From Burkholderia catarinensis (GTDB lineage Bacteria > Pseudomonadota > Gammaproteobacteria > Burkholderiales > Burkholderiaceae), in assembly GCF_001883705.2 (NCBI RefSeq), contig NZ_MDEQ02000031.1, positions 20,196 to 84,195 on the forward strand: 64,000 nucleotides of DNA, given 5' to 3'. The position numbers and the translations under genes are program-made. The notes beneath the pieces are model-generated. The model saw only the letters and a list, made by a program, of their open reading frames with translations, did not search any database and had not been told where the DNA came from. Below are positions 20,601-29,700 of this stretch, one piece after another; position 1 is the stretch's first letter; each line of letters opens with the position of its first letter.

Positions 20601-23600
20601 ACGCCAGCTGTGGATCCTGTCGGAAGTCGATCCCGAAGGATCGCTGGCCTACAACGTCAACACCACCCTCGAGCTGAATGGCCGGCTCGACGAGGCCGCC
20701 ATGCGCGCGGCCGTGCAGGGTCTCGTCGATCGGCACGAAGCGCTGCGCACCACGCTGACGCCGGACGGGTCAGGCCAGATCGTGCATCCGTCGCTGAAGC
20801 TTCAGATTCCGCTGATCGACACGGACCAGGACGCGTGGCGGGACCACGAAAGCCGCCAGCCGTTCGACCTGGTGAACGGTCCGCTCTTTCGCGCCGCGCT
20901 CGTGCGCCTGGACAGCACGCGTCACCTGCTGGTGATGACGGCCCATCACATCGTCTGTGACGGATCGACGTTCGGCATCCTGCTCGAGGATCTGGCCCGC
21001 GCTTATGCGGGTGCCGCGCCGGCCGCGGCGCCGCTGCAGTTCCGCGAGTACCTGAAGCAGCTCGACGGCCAGCGCCACAGCCCGGAAACGAAGGCGAATC
21101 GCGCGTACTGGCTGGCGCAATGCGCGCACCGGGCCGAACCGCTGAACCTTCCGTTGGACTACCCGCGGCCCGCTGTGAAGACGTTTCACGGCGAGCGCGT
21201 GTCCCTGCATCTGGACGCGGCCGAGGCCACGTCGCTGCGCACTGCCGCCCGTCAGAACGGCTGCACGCTCTACATGATGCTGCTCGCGGGCTTCAATCTG
21301 TTCCTGCACCGCATCGCCGGCCAGCAGGAGATCGTCACCGGCATCCCGGTGACCGGCCGTTCCGTGGCCGGCAGCGATCGCCTCGCCGGCTACTGCACGC
21401 ATCTGCTGCCGTTGCGCTCCACGCTGCCGGAGCAGGCCACCGTGGCCAGCTTCCTGGCCGGCACCCGCCAGAACCTGCTCGACGCGCTCGAGCACCAGGA
21501 TTTCCCGTTCGCCGAACTGGTCCGCGAAATCGGCGCGCAGCGCGATCTCAACGCCGCCCCGCTGGTATCGGCGGTCTTCAATCTGGAACCCGTATCGGCG
21601 CTGCCCGAACTGCCCGGCCTGACGGTCGGCCTGGTCACTCCGCTGATCCGCTATACCGCGTTCGATCTGAACGTCAATGTCCTCGACGCGGGGCAGGCAC
21701 TCCTGATCGATTGCGACTACAACACCGACCTGTTCGACGAGAGCACGGTGCAACGTTTCCTCGGGATCTACCGGACCTTGCTGACGCGCCTCGCGGACGA
21801 TGCGTCGGCCGCCGTTGCGCGGCTGCCGCTGACGAGCGACGCGGAGCGGAGCCTGCTGACCGTCGAGTGGAACCGGACCGAGATGGATTTCGGCGACGCC
21901 GCCGCGCAACCGCTGCATCGGTTGTTCGAGCAACAGGTCGAGCGCACGCCCGATGCCGTCGCCGCCGTCTACGACGACGTCGCGCTCACCTACGCCGAAC
22001 TCAACCTGCACGCCAATCGTCTCGCCCATCGCCTCATCGAGCTCGGTGTCGCGCCCGACTCCCTCGTCGGCGTCGCGATGGAGCGTTCGCTCGACATGAT
22101 CGTCGCGCTGCTCGCGATCCTCAAGGCCGGCGGTGCTTATGTCCCCGTCGACCCCGAGTACCCCGCCGAGCGCGTGCGCTTCATGATCGACAACGCTCAG
22201 TTGCGCTGGCTCCTCACCCAGCAGCATCTGCTTGACGCGCTGCCCGACTCCGACGCCCGCGTGATCGTCGTCGATCGCGACACGCTCGACCTCGATGCCG
22301 CGCCTGCGTCCAACCCCGCGCCTGTGCTGAGCGGCGACAACCTCGCCTACATGATCTACACCTCCGGTTCGACCGGCCGGCCCAAAGGCGCGCTCAACAC
22401 CCATCGCGCCATCACCAACCGCATCCTGTGGATGCAACACGCCTACACGCTCGGCGCGGACGATGCCGTCCTGCAGAAAACCCCGTTCAGCTTCGACGTG
22501 TCGGTCTGGGAATTCTTCTGGCCGCTCGTCACCGGTGCGCGCCTCGTGTTCGCCCGGCCCGGCGGCCAGCGCGAGACCGACTACCTGGTCGAACTCATCG
22601 AGCGCGAACGGATCACCACGGTCCACTTCGTGCCCTCCATGCTGCGCGCCTTTCTCGACCATCCGGACCTCGACGCGCACTGCACGTCGCTGCGCCGCGT
22701 CGTGTGCAGCGGCGAGGCCCTGCCATACGACCTGCAGCAGCGTTGCCTCGCGAGCCTGGACGTCAGGCTGTTCAACCTCTACGGCCCCACCGAGGCCGCC
22801 GTCGACGTGACCGCATGGGAATGCCGGCGCGACGACCCGCACCGCATCGTGCCGATCGGCCGGCCCATCGCCAACACCCGCCTCTACATCGTGGCCGCGC
22901 AGTTGCAGCCCGTGCCGGCCGGTGTGGCGGGCGAACTGCTGATCGGCGGCACGCCGGTCGGGCGCGGCTACCATGGCGAACCCGAACTGAGCGCCGAGAA
23001 GTTCATCGTCGATCCGTTCTCCGCCGATCCGCATGCGCGCCTCTACCGCACCGGCGATCTCGCACGCTACCGGCTCGACGGCAACATCGAGTTCCTCGGT
23101 CGCATCGACCACCAGATCAAGCTGCGCGGCCTGCGCATCGAACCCGGTGAAATCGAGGCGGCGCTGGCATCGCACCCGCTGGTCGAGGCAGCCGTCGTCG
23201 CACTGCGCGGCGCGGACGACGGCGCGCGACTCGTCGCATGGCTGCGCTCGTCGCAACCCGAGGCCGAACTGATCGAAGCGGTACGCGCGCACCTGCGGCA
23301 GCGGCTGCCGGATTACATGGTGCCGTCCGCATTCGTCGTCGTGACCGCGTTCGAGCAACTGCCCAACGGCAAGCTCGATCGCGCCGGACTGCCCGAACCC
23401 GGCGACGGCCTGGCCCACGTTGCGCCCGCCAACGCGCTCGAAGCGCAGTTGACGGCCATCTGGCAGGAAGTGCTCGGCCAGGCCCGGATCAGCACGACCG
23501 CCAATTTCTTCGAGCTGGGCGGCAATTCGCTTTCCGCGACGAAGGTCGCCGCGCGCATCCGTCGCGATCTGCATGTGAAGCTGGAAATCCGCAGCCTGTT

Positions 23601-25074
23601 CTCGCATCCCACCATTTCGAGCCTCGCGAAACGCATCGCCGATACGCAGCCGATCGATTACGCGCCGGTGACGCCGCTGCCGGCGCAAGCGCATTACGAA
23701 CTCTCTCCCGCCCAGACGCGGCTGTGGGTCCAGGATCGCCTCAATGCGGGGCAAGCCGGCGGGCCGCTGCCCACGTCCCTGCTGTTCGAGGGGGTGCTGG
23801 ACGTGGAGGCGCTCGTGCGGGCGTTCCGCGTGTTGAGCGAACGTCACGAGATCTTGCGCACGCGTTTCGTGCTGTCCGGCACTCAGCCGGTCCAGCAAGT
23901 GCTGCCCCCGGGCGAAGCCGCCTTCCCGGTCGAGGTCGTGGATCTGCAGGATGCCGAGGACCGGGATGCCCAGGCCGTGTCGATCACCGCCAGCGAACGG
24001 CTCGAGCCGATGGATCTCGCCACCGGCCCGCTGTTCCGCGTCAAGCTGCTCAGGCTCTCGGAAGTCCGTCACGTCTGCATCTGCACGATGCATCACATCG
24101 TGAGCGACGGCTGGTCCACGGAGGTGCTGCTCGACGACCTGTCGAAGATCTATGACGCGTTGGTCCAGCGTCGCGACCCTCCGTTGCCCGCACTCTCGAT
24201 CCAGTACAAGGATTACGCCGGCTGGCTGAACCGCCTGCTCGCCGGGCCGGACGGCGAACGCATGAAGGAATACTGGCTGACCAAGCTGGGCGGCGGCCTG
24301 CGCGCGCTGGAACTGCCGGGCGACATCGAGCAGCCGGCCGCGCCGAGCTGGAAAACCTGGCGGTTCGAACTGCCCGCCGCTGAGACGACGGCGCTGGAAT
24401 CGCTCGGCAAGCGCCACGGCGCGACCTTGTTCATCGCGCTGCTGTCCGCGATCAAGGCGCTGTTCTACCGCCGTTCCGGCCAGGAGGACATCGTCGTCGG
24501 CACGCCGGTCGCGGGCCGCGAGCTTCCCGAACTCGAGCCGCAGGTCGGCCCCTATCTGAACGTGCTGGCGCTGCGCGATCGCGTCGCCGGCGACGATCGT
24601 TTCGATACGCTGCTGACCCGGGTGCGGGACACCACGCTCGAAGCGTTCTCCCACCCGCTGTATCCGCTGGATCGCTTGCTCGACGAACTGCGCATCAAAC
24701 GCGTTGCGGGACGCAATCCGCTCTTCGACGTCGGCCTGACGCTGCAGAACCAGCGACCGGGCGCCAGCGATCGCTACGCGGGACAAGTGCGCATCGCCGA
24801 GCTGCCGGAACCCGACCTGCAGGGCGCGGACACGGAAGCCGCGACGGACTTCTGGTTCCTGGCCGAACCGCGCGCCGAGGGCCTCGCGATCAGCGTCGTC
24901 TATCACGCGGGGCGGTTCAGCGAGGCCCTGGTGCAAGGCCTCGCCAGCGAGCTGACGTCCGTCATCGGCGAAGTACTTGCCAACCCGGGCGTTCGCATCC
25001 GGAACCTGACATTGGGACAACGCGCGCTGCACGCCGAAGCCCGCCAGCCCACCGTCGAACTCAGTGCATTCTAA
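11665..25074 (+). CDS. ocfH: Hybrid PKS-NRPS: KS-AT(dead)-KR-ACP-KS-AT-ACP-AMT-C-A(Ser)-T-C, OcfH-like
   Basis: 4469 residues. Second extension module: KS (C203), a shortened AT in which the nucleophile serine of GHSxG is Gly606 (GHGVGEY), KR (Tyr1184), ACP (Ser1338). Third extension module: KS (C1584), intact AT (GHSVGEY, Ser2024; HAFHS near 2124, typical of malonyl specificity), ACP (Ser2335). After an alanine-rich, partly coiled linker comes a GSA-type aminotransferase (about 2550-2950, PLP lysine K2800), as in mycosubtilin/iturin synthetases, which turns the beta-keto group into a beta-amine. Then C (HHIVCDG, H3094/H3095), an A domain with pocket residues D-V-W-H-V-S-L-V-D as for Ser, T (Ser3955) and a complete terminal C (H4143/H4144/D4148). 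It adds C3-C6 chemistry, the amine and the first Ser. The stop codon overlaps the Shine-Dalgarno of ocfG. The symbol is assigned from recalled gene order. Confidence 0.9.
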   Translation: MNAKATHALKAALDELRLRRAEIAALRSDRNEPIAVIGMACRFPGRSDTPDAFWQLLDHARDAVAEVPGERWDIDRYYDPDPSTPGKMATRHGAFLERVDEFDAAFFGIAPREATYLDPQQRLLLEVAWEALENAHLAPERFRQSATGVYVGITCFDHAIQVSNASTPSSSYAGTGSALNMAAGRLSFVLGLTGPSMAIDTACSSSLVCLHLACESLRSRESNMALAGGVNLMLSPEVMVSFSQARMLSPDGRCKTFDAAADGYVRGEGCGMVVLKRLADALADGDRVLGIVRGTAVDQGGAGGGLTVPSRDSQERVIRRALNQAGLVPGDISYVEAHGTGTSLGDPIEVEALAGVYGPGRAATEPLVIGSVKTNIGHLESASGIAGLIKVLLSFEHDRIPAHLHFTQPNPHTPWHDIPIRVAADPVAWQRGDRRRIAGVSAFGFSGTNAHAIVEEPPVAPAHAAQRALLLLSARSEAALTALAQRYERMIAGATPQELAAICRAAATGRSHYPFRAAYVSGAREPSAASARTGKALRLGFMFGAPDTGVARELHASEPLFRDAFARCSVPLEALDSDAGRFAIQYAWAELWKAWGIRPSVVSGHGVGEYAAACVAGVMSVADALRLVAARSDSEALRAALQDMPLARPSVRLISGCLGAEVTDEVTHPPYWLQLAELSNQANAQTDAPPTPEGLADGWLPPPCAGDALERALAALYVQGAQFDWNALFPMPAQPAATLPNYPFERQRFGLEKTPSPVVGMDAGSIEEALRQLKASGKYSGDVLNAFPELLRTAFAPAEAAAPNAHPLYHVVWEQQAALPAARLAADTSPWLIFADESGVGERFADLLRAHGASCSLVRPGPDYGGGAEAGWQVVPERPDHFVRVLNETAAPGQRIVFLWALDEAVGASRMSAALLHLVHALVGSEREWAPSSRPRIWVITRDAVEAGESPRVSGLAQAALSGLARGAMIEHPEWFGTAIDLDPAAPEDETQALLQEILGESREEQVALRHDARHVARLSPLAPAETAALRVDPEAAYLITGGFGALGLHTARWLAAHGAGTLILVGRQGAASEESQQAIAELRERNVSVRCERLDITDPVAVADFFAALHRDGVPLRGIVHAAGIVGYKPLMQVEREELEAVLQPKVAGAWLLHQHSEPFPLDFFILFSSIASAWGSRDQAHYSAANRFLDALAHHRRSLGLPALSVNWGPWAQGGMTSPEAEALLRRVGIRSLAADRALDMLDQLPAVPQVAVVDIDLALFQGSYEARGPKPFLDRVRVAGSPPSALAMPALSDASPRERKRLLADSIDRAVAQVLGFDAATLDRDLGFFEMGMDSLMALDVRTHLEKALGIPLSVALLFDHPTVNALADFLAEQSSAPAPDASAAPTEAVPSRPVAPAVAPREAGTPEPIAIVGMSCRFPGAAHDLDAYWRLLNDGVDAISKVPRERWDVDAYYDPDPEAPGRMYCRFGGFLDDVDQFDPAFFRITPREAAAMDPQQRLLLEVSHEALEHAGIPVDSLKGSRTGVFVGITTNDYANLQLRNGGGSGIDGYFFTGNPLNTAAGRISYGLGVQGPSMAIDTACSSSLTAIHTASQNLRSGECDLAIAGGVNLILSPDNSIAVSRTRALAPDGRCKTFDAAADGFVRSEGCGALVLKRLSDALAAGDRVLAVLRGSAVNHDGASSGFTAPNGRAQEAVIRQALGKLPAASIDYVEAHGTGTPLGDPVEVQALATVFGAERDGGRRLRIGSVKTNIGHTESAAGIAGVIKVVLSLNHDRLPAHLHLRQPSPLVQWDALPIEICAEASAWPRGERPRRAGVSAFGASGTNAHLVLEEAPAPAPQATPSKHKVHPLVLSAKTPAALRELAGRYQRRLETEPGLDIAAVAFSASTGRSHFAHRLALPVTSLEDAIEKLRAFHAKEPAGAAQPAPRVKMAFLFTGQGPQYAGMGRRLYDAYPVFRDAIDRCRAVADPLLDKPLLEVLSAQNDDIHQTGYSQPALFSLQFALTTLLASFGVVPDAVMGHSVGEYAAACAAGVFSPEDGLRLIAERGRLMQALPRDGEMAAIFTDLATVERAIEAYPHDVAVAAVNGPASIVISGKRERIAMLVDAFAVLDIRSVLLNTSHAFHSPLVEPMLDSFQAVAKAVRATRPAIPFYSNLTGAVMDEAPTDEYWRRHCREPVQFASSVERLAEAGFNLLVEIGPKPVLVNLARACCAPDAGIQFLALQRPQVEQQALIETLSSLYARGVDVDWAPTETPAPTRVALPSYPFQRSRTWFQKADMSMTQTSASPLAATPTHNRSGEVLEWLRGKIGELIQADPATINIDLPFLEMGADSIVLIEAIRHIEKQYGVKLAMRRFFEDLATVQALAEYVADNLPAVAATAEATVAVEAELSTAAVAPSAEVLAPLAAAPAEWVAAEGGSTVERVLREQNQLLSRVMSQQMELLRTSLTGHADVRPTIAAQAVASVGSVASVTPKAAIAAPAAVPATKPAPATAAAADNRPSKPMMPWGSPVEQRARGLSAVQQEHLEALIVRYTTRTRKSKDSVQASRPVLADSRATVGFRFSTKEMLYPIVGDRAAGSRLWDIDGNEYIDFTMGFGVHLFGHTPDFIQHQVTREWQRPLELGARSSLVGEVAARFARVTGLDRVAFSNTGTEAVMTAMRLARAVTGRDKIVMFTHSYHGHADGTLAAANAEGVTETIAPGVPFGSVENMVLLDYGSDAALEAIRGMASTLAAVMVEPVQSRNPSLQPVAFLKELRRITEEAGIALIFDEMITGFRVHPGGSQAMFGIQADLATYGKIIGGGLPLGVIAGSSRFMDAIDGGMWTYGDHSFPAADRTAFGGTFCQYPLAMAAALAVLEKVEQEGPALQAALNERTAQIAETLNAFFAEAEAPIKVTWFGSMFRFEFTENLDLFFYHMLEKGIYIWEWRTCFLSTAHTDADIDRFIRAVKDSVADLRRGGFIRPHSKHGTVAALSEAQRQLWILSEVDPEGSLAYNVNTTLELNGRLDEAAMRAAVQGLVDRHEALRTTLTPDGSGQIVHPSLKLQIPLIDTDQDAWRDHESRQPFDLVNGPLFRAALVRLDSTRHLLVMTAHHIVCDGSTFGILLEDLARAYAGAAPAAAPLQFREYLKQLDGQRHSPETKANRAYWLAQCAHRAEPLNLPLDYPRPAVKTFHGERVSLHLDAAEATSLRTAARQNGCTLYMMLLAGFNLFLHRIAGQQEIVTGIPVTGRSVAGSDRLAGYCTHLLPLRSTLPEQATVASFLAGTRQNLLDALEHQDFPFAELVREIGAQRDLNAAPLVSAVFNLEPVSALPELPGLTVGLVTPLIRYTAFDLNVNVLDAGQALLIDCDYNTDLFDESTVQRFLGIYRTLLTRLADDASAAVARLPLTSDAERSLLTVEWNRTEMDFGDAAAQPLHRLFEQQVERTPDAVAAVYDDVALTYAELNLHANRLAHRLIELGVAPDSLVGVAMERSLDMIVALLAILKAGGAYVPVDPEYPAERVRFMIDNAQLRWLLTQQHLLDALPDSDARVIVVDRDTLDLDAAPASNPAPVLSGDNLAYMIYTSGSTGRPKGALNTHRAITNRILWMQHAYTLGADDAVLQKTPFSFDVSVWEFFWPLVTGARLVFARPGGQRETDYLVELIERERITTVHFVPSMLRAFLDHPDLDAHCTSLRRVVCSGEALPYDLQQRCLASLDVRLFNLYGPTEAAVDVTAWECRRDDPHRIVPIGRPIANTRLYIVAAQLQPVPAGVAGELLIGGTPVGRGYHGEPELSAEKFIVDPFSADPHARLYRTGDLARYRLDGNIEFLGRIDHQIKLRGLRIEPGEIEAALASHPLVEAAVVALRGADDGARLVAWLRSSQPEAELIEAVRAHLRQRLPDYMVPSAFVVVTAFEQLPNGKLDRAGLPEPGDGLAHVAPANALEAQLTAIWQEVLGQARISTTANFFELGGNSLSATKVAARIRRDLHVKLEIRSLFSHPTISSLAKRIADTQPIDYAPVTPLPAQAHYELSPAQTRLWVQDRLNAGQAGGPLPTSLLFEGVLDVEALVRAFRVLSERHEILRTRFVLSGTQPVQQVLPPGEAAFPVEVVDLQDAEDRDAQAVSITASERLEPMDLATGPLFRVKLLRLSEVRHVCICTMHHIVSDGWSTEVLLDDLSKIYDALVQRRDPPLPALSIQYKDYAGWLNRLLAGPDGERMKEYWLTKLGGGLRALELPGDIEQPAAPSWKTWRFELPAAETTALESLGKRHGATLFIALLSAIKALFYRRSGQEDIVVGTPVAGRELPELEPQVGPYLNVLALRDRVAGDDRFDTLLTRVRDTTLEAFSHPLYPLDRLLDELRIKRVAGRNPLFDVGLTLQNQRPGASDRYAGQVRIAELPEPDLQGADTEAATDFWFLAEPRAEGLAISVVYHAGRFSEALVQGLASELTSVIGEVLANPGVRIRNLTLGQRALHAEARQPTVELSAF
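21858..23166 (+). repeat. Copy 1 of a 1309-base near-identical Ser A-domain segment
   Basis: This stretch of ocfH, from the end of the C-A linker to the end of the A domain core, matches 43634-44942 in ocfD over exactly the same length without gaps. The two encoded proteins differ at only about 16 of 436 residues, and many of the base differences are at third codon positions. Homology drops sharply at both ends. It implies a recent duplication or ongoing gene conversion between the two serine-activating modules. Confidence 0.85.
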
Positions 25075-25084
25075 GGAGCCTTCG

Positions 25085-26701
25085 TTGACTATTTCGTCCA
25101 GCACGCAGGTCTACCTGCGACAAAACATCCAGTTCGAACCGCTGATCAACGGCTGGTACGCGTGGTTTCACACGCTTCCGCCGTTGACCGCCGCACTCAA
25201 CGTGGCCGAGCGGTTCCTGCCGCTGATGAAGTCCTATGCCGCATCGCCGATGATGCATGCGGCGGCGTGCAAGGATCCGGCGATGCGCGGCGGCCCGTTC
25301 CTCAACCTGGACGGCAAGCGCGTCGACGAAATCCGCGCGCTGATCGAGCAGACCACCCGGCGCGCGACTCAACAACTGGAACTGGCGAAGGCCTACAAGG
25401 CGTTCTCCACGCTGCTGCTGGAACAGGCCAGGGGGATGGCTTCGGATCCGCTCTACCCCGAGATTCCGGAGGTGTTGAAAGGCTATGTCGAGATCTACTA
25501 CGACCTGAACCACAACCCGTCCTTCCGGATCTTCGAGAGCTTGCTGTACGCGAGCCCGCTCTATGCGCGCGATGCGCAGAGCATCGCGCTGTCGGCGATC
25601 GAGGAGCACACGCCCCGGCCGTTCATTCTCAGCACGCCCCGGCTCAGCGACGAGCGCACGCTGTTCTGCAACATGGCCTTCGACGATCGCGCGCTCGACG
25701 CGCTGTTCCGCATGCGCGACACGCCCGGCAGCTACGCGAAAATCGTTGACCTGATGCGCGTGGAGGAGAAGGACGAGCCGCTGTTCCGCTCCTTCTTCGT
25801 CGAAGAGGCGCCGGCGCCGAAGCCGGATCGATCGTTCGATGGCGACGACATCCGCATCCGTTACTACGGTCACGCGTGCCTGCTGGTCCAGAGCCGCGGC
25901 GTGAGCATCCTGATCGATCCGGTGATCAGCTACGGCTACGACACCGCGCTGCCGCGCTATACCTTCGCCGACTTGCCGGACCAGATCGACTACGTGCTGA
26001 TCACGCACAGCCATCACGATCACATCGTCCTCGAAACGCTGCTGCAGCTTCGCCACAAGATCAAGACCGTGGTGGTCGGCAGGAATCTGGACGGTTTTCC
26101 GCAGGATCCGTCACTGCAACTGGCGTTGCGCAAGCTCGGCTTCGACGACGTGCTGGAAGTCAGGGATGCTCAGGAAATCAAGGTGACCAACGGCGCCATC
26201 ACCGCGATTCCGTTCCTGGGCGAACACAACGACCTGGCGATCCAGAGCAAGCAGAGCTTCATGATCCGCTTCGGCACGCGTTCGGTGCTGTGCATCGCCG
26301 ATTCGTGCAACCTGGACCCCACCCTTTACGAGCATGTCTTCCGCCTCGCCGGCAAGCCGGACACCCTGTTCGTCGGGATGGAAACCGAGGGCGCGCCGCC
26401 GTCATGGGTCTATGGCCCGCTGTTTCCCAAGGCGCTGCCGCGCGACATCGATCAGTCGCGCCGGGCGCGCGGCTGCCAGTTCGGCGAGGCCGCCGCGCTG
26501 GTGGACGACTTCGCGTTCAACGCGGCGTATGTCTATGCGATGGGTCAGGAGCCATGGCTGAACCACCTCCTCGACAACACCTTCGACGAAAACTCGCCCA
26601 GCCATATCCAGTCCACCCAGTTTGTCGCGCACTGCAAGGCCAAGGGCGTCGATTCCGAAATCCTGTACGCGACGAGGGAGATCGTGCTTTGTCAGAACTG
26701 A
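25085..26701 (+). CDS. ocfG: CmlA-like diiron beta-hydroxylase, metallo-beta-lactamase fold, OcfG-like
   Basis: 538 residues, close to CmlA (the chloramphenicol-pathway enzyme that beta-hydroxylates a T-domain-bound p-aminophenylalanine). The N-terminal half is the CmlA-type helical/arm region; the C-terminal half is a metallo-beta-lactamase fold with the metal-binding motif HSHHDH (H308, H310, D312, H313) and later ligands around GEHND and CIADSC. It stands between ocfH and ocfF and most likely hydroxylates the Tyr bound to ocfF, giving the beta-hydroxytyrosine known in occidiofungin. The TTG at 25085 is chosen because AAGGAG lies 6 bases upstream (25073-25078); a GTG at 25064 would leave that site inside the gene. 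It overlaps ocfF by 13 bases. The symbol is assigned from recalled gene order. Confidence 0.83.
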   Translation: MTISSSTQVYLRQNIQFEPLINGWYAWFHTLPPLTAALNVAERFLPLMKSYAASPMMHAAACKDPAMRGGPFLNLDGKRVDEIRALIEQTTRRATQQLELAKAYKAFSTLLLEQARGMASDPLYPEIPEVLKGYVEIYYDLNHNPSFRIFESLLYASPLYARDAQSIALSAIEEHTPRPFILSTPRLSDERTLFCNMAFDDRALDALFRMRDTPGSYAKIVDLMRVEEKDEPLFRSFFVEEAPAPKPDRSFDGDDIRIRYYGHACLLVQSRGVSILIDPVISYGYDTALPRYTFADLPDQIDYVLITHSHHDHIVLETLLQLRHKIKTVVVGRNLDGFPQDPSLQLALRKLGFDDVLEVRDAQEIKVTNGAITAIPFLGEHNDLAIQSKQSFMIRFGTRSVLCIADSCNLDPTLYEHVFRLAGKPDTLFVGMETEGAPPSWVYGPLFPKALPRDIDQSRRARGCQFGEAAALVDDFAFNAAYVYAMGQEPWLNHLLDNTFDENSPSHIQSTQFVAHCKAKGVDSEILYATREIVLCQN

Positions 26702-29700
26702 ATCTCAACGCGCTCTCGACCAGCGGGCAATACCAGGAACACGTGGCGTTCTGGAGCGATGCGCTCGGTCGCATCGACGAAGACTTCCGTCTTCAGCAGG
26801 CGTGGCAGGCCTATGCACTGCCGCTCGGCCCCACGCCGGCACTGACGTTCGAACTTGACGGCGACGAGGCGCAGGTGCTGGAGAAGCTCGCTGCCGGTCA
26901 GGCGCTGGGCGCTTTCGTCGTGCTGCTGGCGGCGCTGTTCCATGTATTCAGGCGCTACGACGGCACGGCCGGCCTGTTCGTGGAGTCGCCGCGCCTGAGC
27001 GTCGAACCCGCAAGCGGTCCCGCCGGCCCCGTCCCGCTGCTCGACGCCGTCCGGCCCGGCCCCACGGTTCGCGCGTATCTGAACCAGGTTCGCGACACGG
27101 TGCAGCGCGGCTATTCGTATCAGGATTTTCCGATCGCGGCCCTCGCGCACAAGCTGCATGGCGAACGCCGCGCGACCAACGTCGGCGTGCGCTTCGACGG
27201 CCTTCACGAAGCGTGGGCGTCGGCGGACTACGACCTGTCGATCGAGATCCGGCATCGCGAGCGCTACGAGATCGTGCTGACGGGCCGGCCGACGGTGTTC
27301 ACGCTGCATTATCTCCAGCATGTCGCGCGACACCTGCGCAACGTCCTGGCCGGCTTCGGCACGCTGGACGCCCCGCTCGACACCGTCTCGCTGCTCGACG
27401 ACGAAGAACGCGCGCGCCTTCGTTCGCATGCGGCGCCCGTCGCGGTGCATGGCACCTTCCTGGCGCAGTTCGCGCAACGGGTCGCGGCCACGCCGGACAG
27501 CATCGCCGTGGCGACCGCCGACGCATCGCTGACCTACGCCGAACTGGACGACCAGGCGTCCCGGCTGGCGAGCTTCCTGCTCACGGAATACGCGATCGAA
27601 CGCGGCGACGTGGTGGGCGTGGTGGCCGACCGTTCCGAGCGCTGGATCGTCGGCATGCTCGGCGCCCTCAAGGCGGGCGCGGTGTATCTGCCGCTCGACC
27701 CGGAGTTTCCGCAGGAGCGCCTGCGCTTCATGATCGAGGACGCGAAGGTCAAGGCGTTGCTGACGCACTCGGAACACCTGCCGCTGCTCGCCGATTTCTG
27801 GGCGATCCCGATGTTCGCCCTCGACTTTCAGCTCGACACGCTGGAACCTGCATCGGCGTCGACGCAGGTCGAGGTGCGGCCGGACGATGCGGCGTACATC
27901 ATCTACACCTCCGGCTCCACGGGCGTGCCCAAGGGCGTCGTGCTCGAACACGCAGGCCTCCTGAACATGGCGCAGTACCATGTGGACGCCTTCGGTTTCG
28001 ATGCCGCCGATCGCTTCGTGCAGTTCTACTCCCCGGGCTTCGACGGCTCGATCATGGAGATTTTCGTCACGCTGCTCGCGGGCGCGCGCCTGGTGCTGGC
28101 GAAGCCGGCCGTGATCCGGGACGTGCCGCGTTTCGTGGAATATATCGCGCAGCAGGGCGTCACCACCGTCAACGCGACGCCGGCCTATCTCGCCGGGCTC
28201 GACTGGAACGCGCTCGGCGCCGTGAAACGGGTCATCAGCGCGGGCGACAACGCCCGCGTGGCGGATCTCCGCGAGCTGGCCCGCACCCGCTCGTGCCACA
28301 ACTCGTACGGCCCCACCGAGGCAACCGTCTGCATCGCGGACTATGTAGTCGACCCTGCAACCGCCTACGGCAGCCGTCTGCCGGTAGGCCGGCCGATCCA
28401 CAATACGCACCTGTACCTGCTCGACGAGCACGGGGCCCTGGCTCCCGAGGGCTGCACGGGTGAGATCTGCGTGTCCGGCATCGCGCTGGCGCGCGGCTAC
28501 GTCGGCCGGGACGACCTGACTGCCGCCGCGTTCGTCGACCACCCGTTCGAGGCGGGCGAGCGCCTCTATCGCACCGGCGACCTCGGCGTCTGGCTGCCGG
28601 ACGGCAACCTGGAAGTCACCGGGCGCCGCGACATGCAAGTGAAGATTCGCGGCTATCGCATCGAAATGGGCGAAATCGAAGCGGCGCTCAGGCAGCACGC
28701 CGACGTCACCGACGCGATCGTGTTCGTGCGCGAGGACACGCCGCAGCACAAGCAGCTGGTGGCCTGTGTCGAGACGGCGACGGCCAGCGTTGCCAGCCTG
28801 CGGGAATACTTGAAGGAACGCCTGCCCGAGTTCATGGTGCCGGCGTCGATCGTGACGCTCGAACGCCTGCCGCTGACGCCGAACGGCAAGCCCGACCGCA
28901 AGGCGCTCGCCGCGCTGGAACTGGCGCCCGTGCCGAGCGAAACCGCGTACGCCGCGCCGACCAACGACGTCGAAGCGCGCCTGCGCAAGATCTGGTCCGA
29001 GGTGCTGGGCCGCGAGCCGATCGGCGTGCACGACAATTTCTTCGAACTGGGCGGCGACTCGATCCTGATCATCCAGGTGATGTCGCTGGCCCAGCAAGTC
29101 GGCCTCAAATTCACCGCCGACCAGTTTTTCGCGCATCCGACCATCGCCGAGCTCGCCCGGGTTGCCGTGGACGCGCCGTCGATCCGGATTTCGCAGGAGC
29201 CGGTGGTCGGCCCCGCGCCGCTGACGCCGATCCAGCATTGGTTCTTCGCGCAAGACGTGGCGGATCCGCACCACTACAACCAGTCGACCCTGATCGAGGT
29301 GCCCGCGTCGCTGCGGCCGGACGTGATCGAGCACGCGCTGGCGGCCGTCGCGACGCATCATGACGCGCTGCGGCTGGGTTTCGAGCGCGTCGACGGCGCG
29401 TGGCAGCAATCGCATGCGGCGCCGCCGCTGGCGATCCCGCTCGGCGTCACGTCGCTGGCCGGCGCGGCGCCCGCCGCACGGCAGGCCGAGATGCTCGCGA
29501 TCGCCACCCGCATGCAGGAAAGCTTCACGTTGTCCGCGCCGCCGCTGCTGCGCGCCCACCTGTTCCAGTTCGGTCCCGACGCGCCGCAGCGCCTGCTCGT
29601 GGTGGCGCATCACCTGGTGATCGACGGCGTCTCGTGGCGCATCCTGTTCGAAGACCTGTACGCGGCGTGCCGCCAGCTCGAAGCGGGCGAAGCGGTGCAG

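Noticed and set aside
11524..25104. Several long minus-strand frames opposite ocfH
   Set aside because: Same effect; the plus strand has continuous recognisable PKS/NRPS domains.
25085..26701. Resistance beta-lactamase
   Set aside because: The metallo-beta-lactamase fold is fused to a CmlA-type N-terminal region and lies between NRPS genes; a substrate hydroxylase is the better reading.
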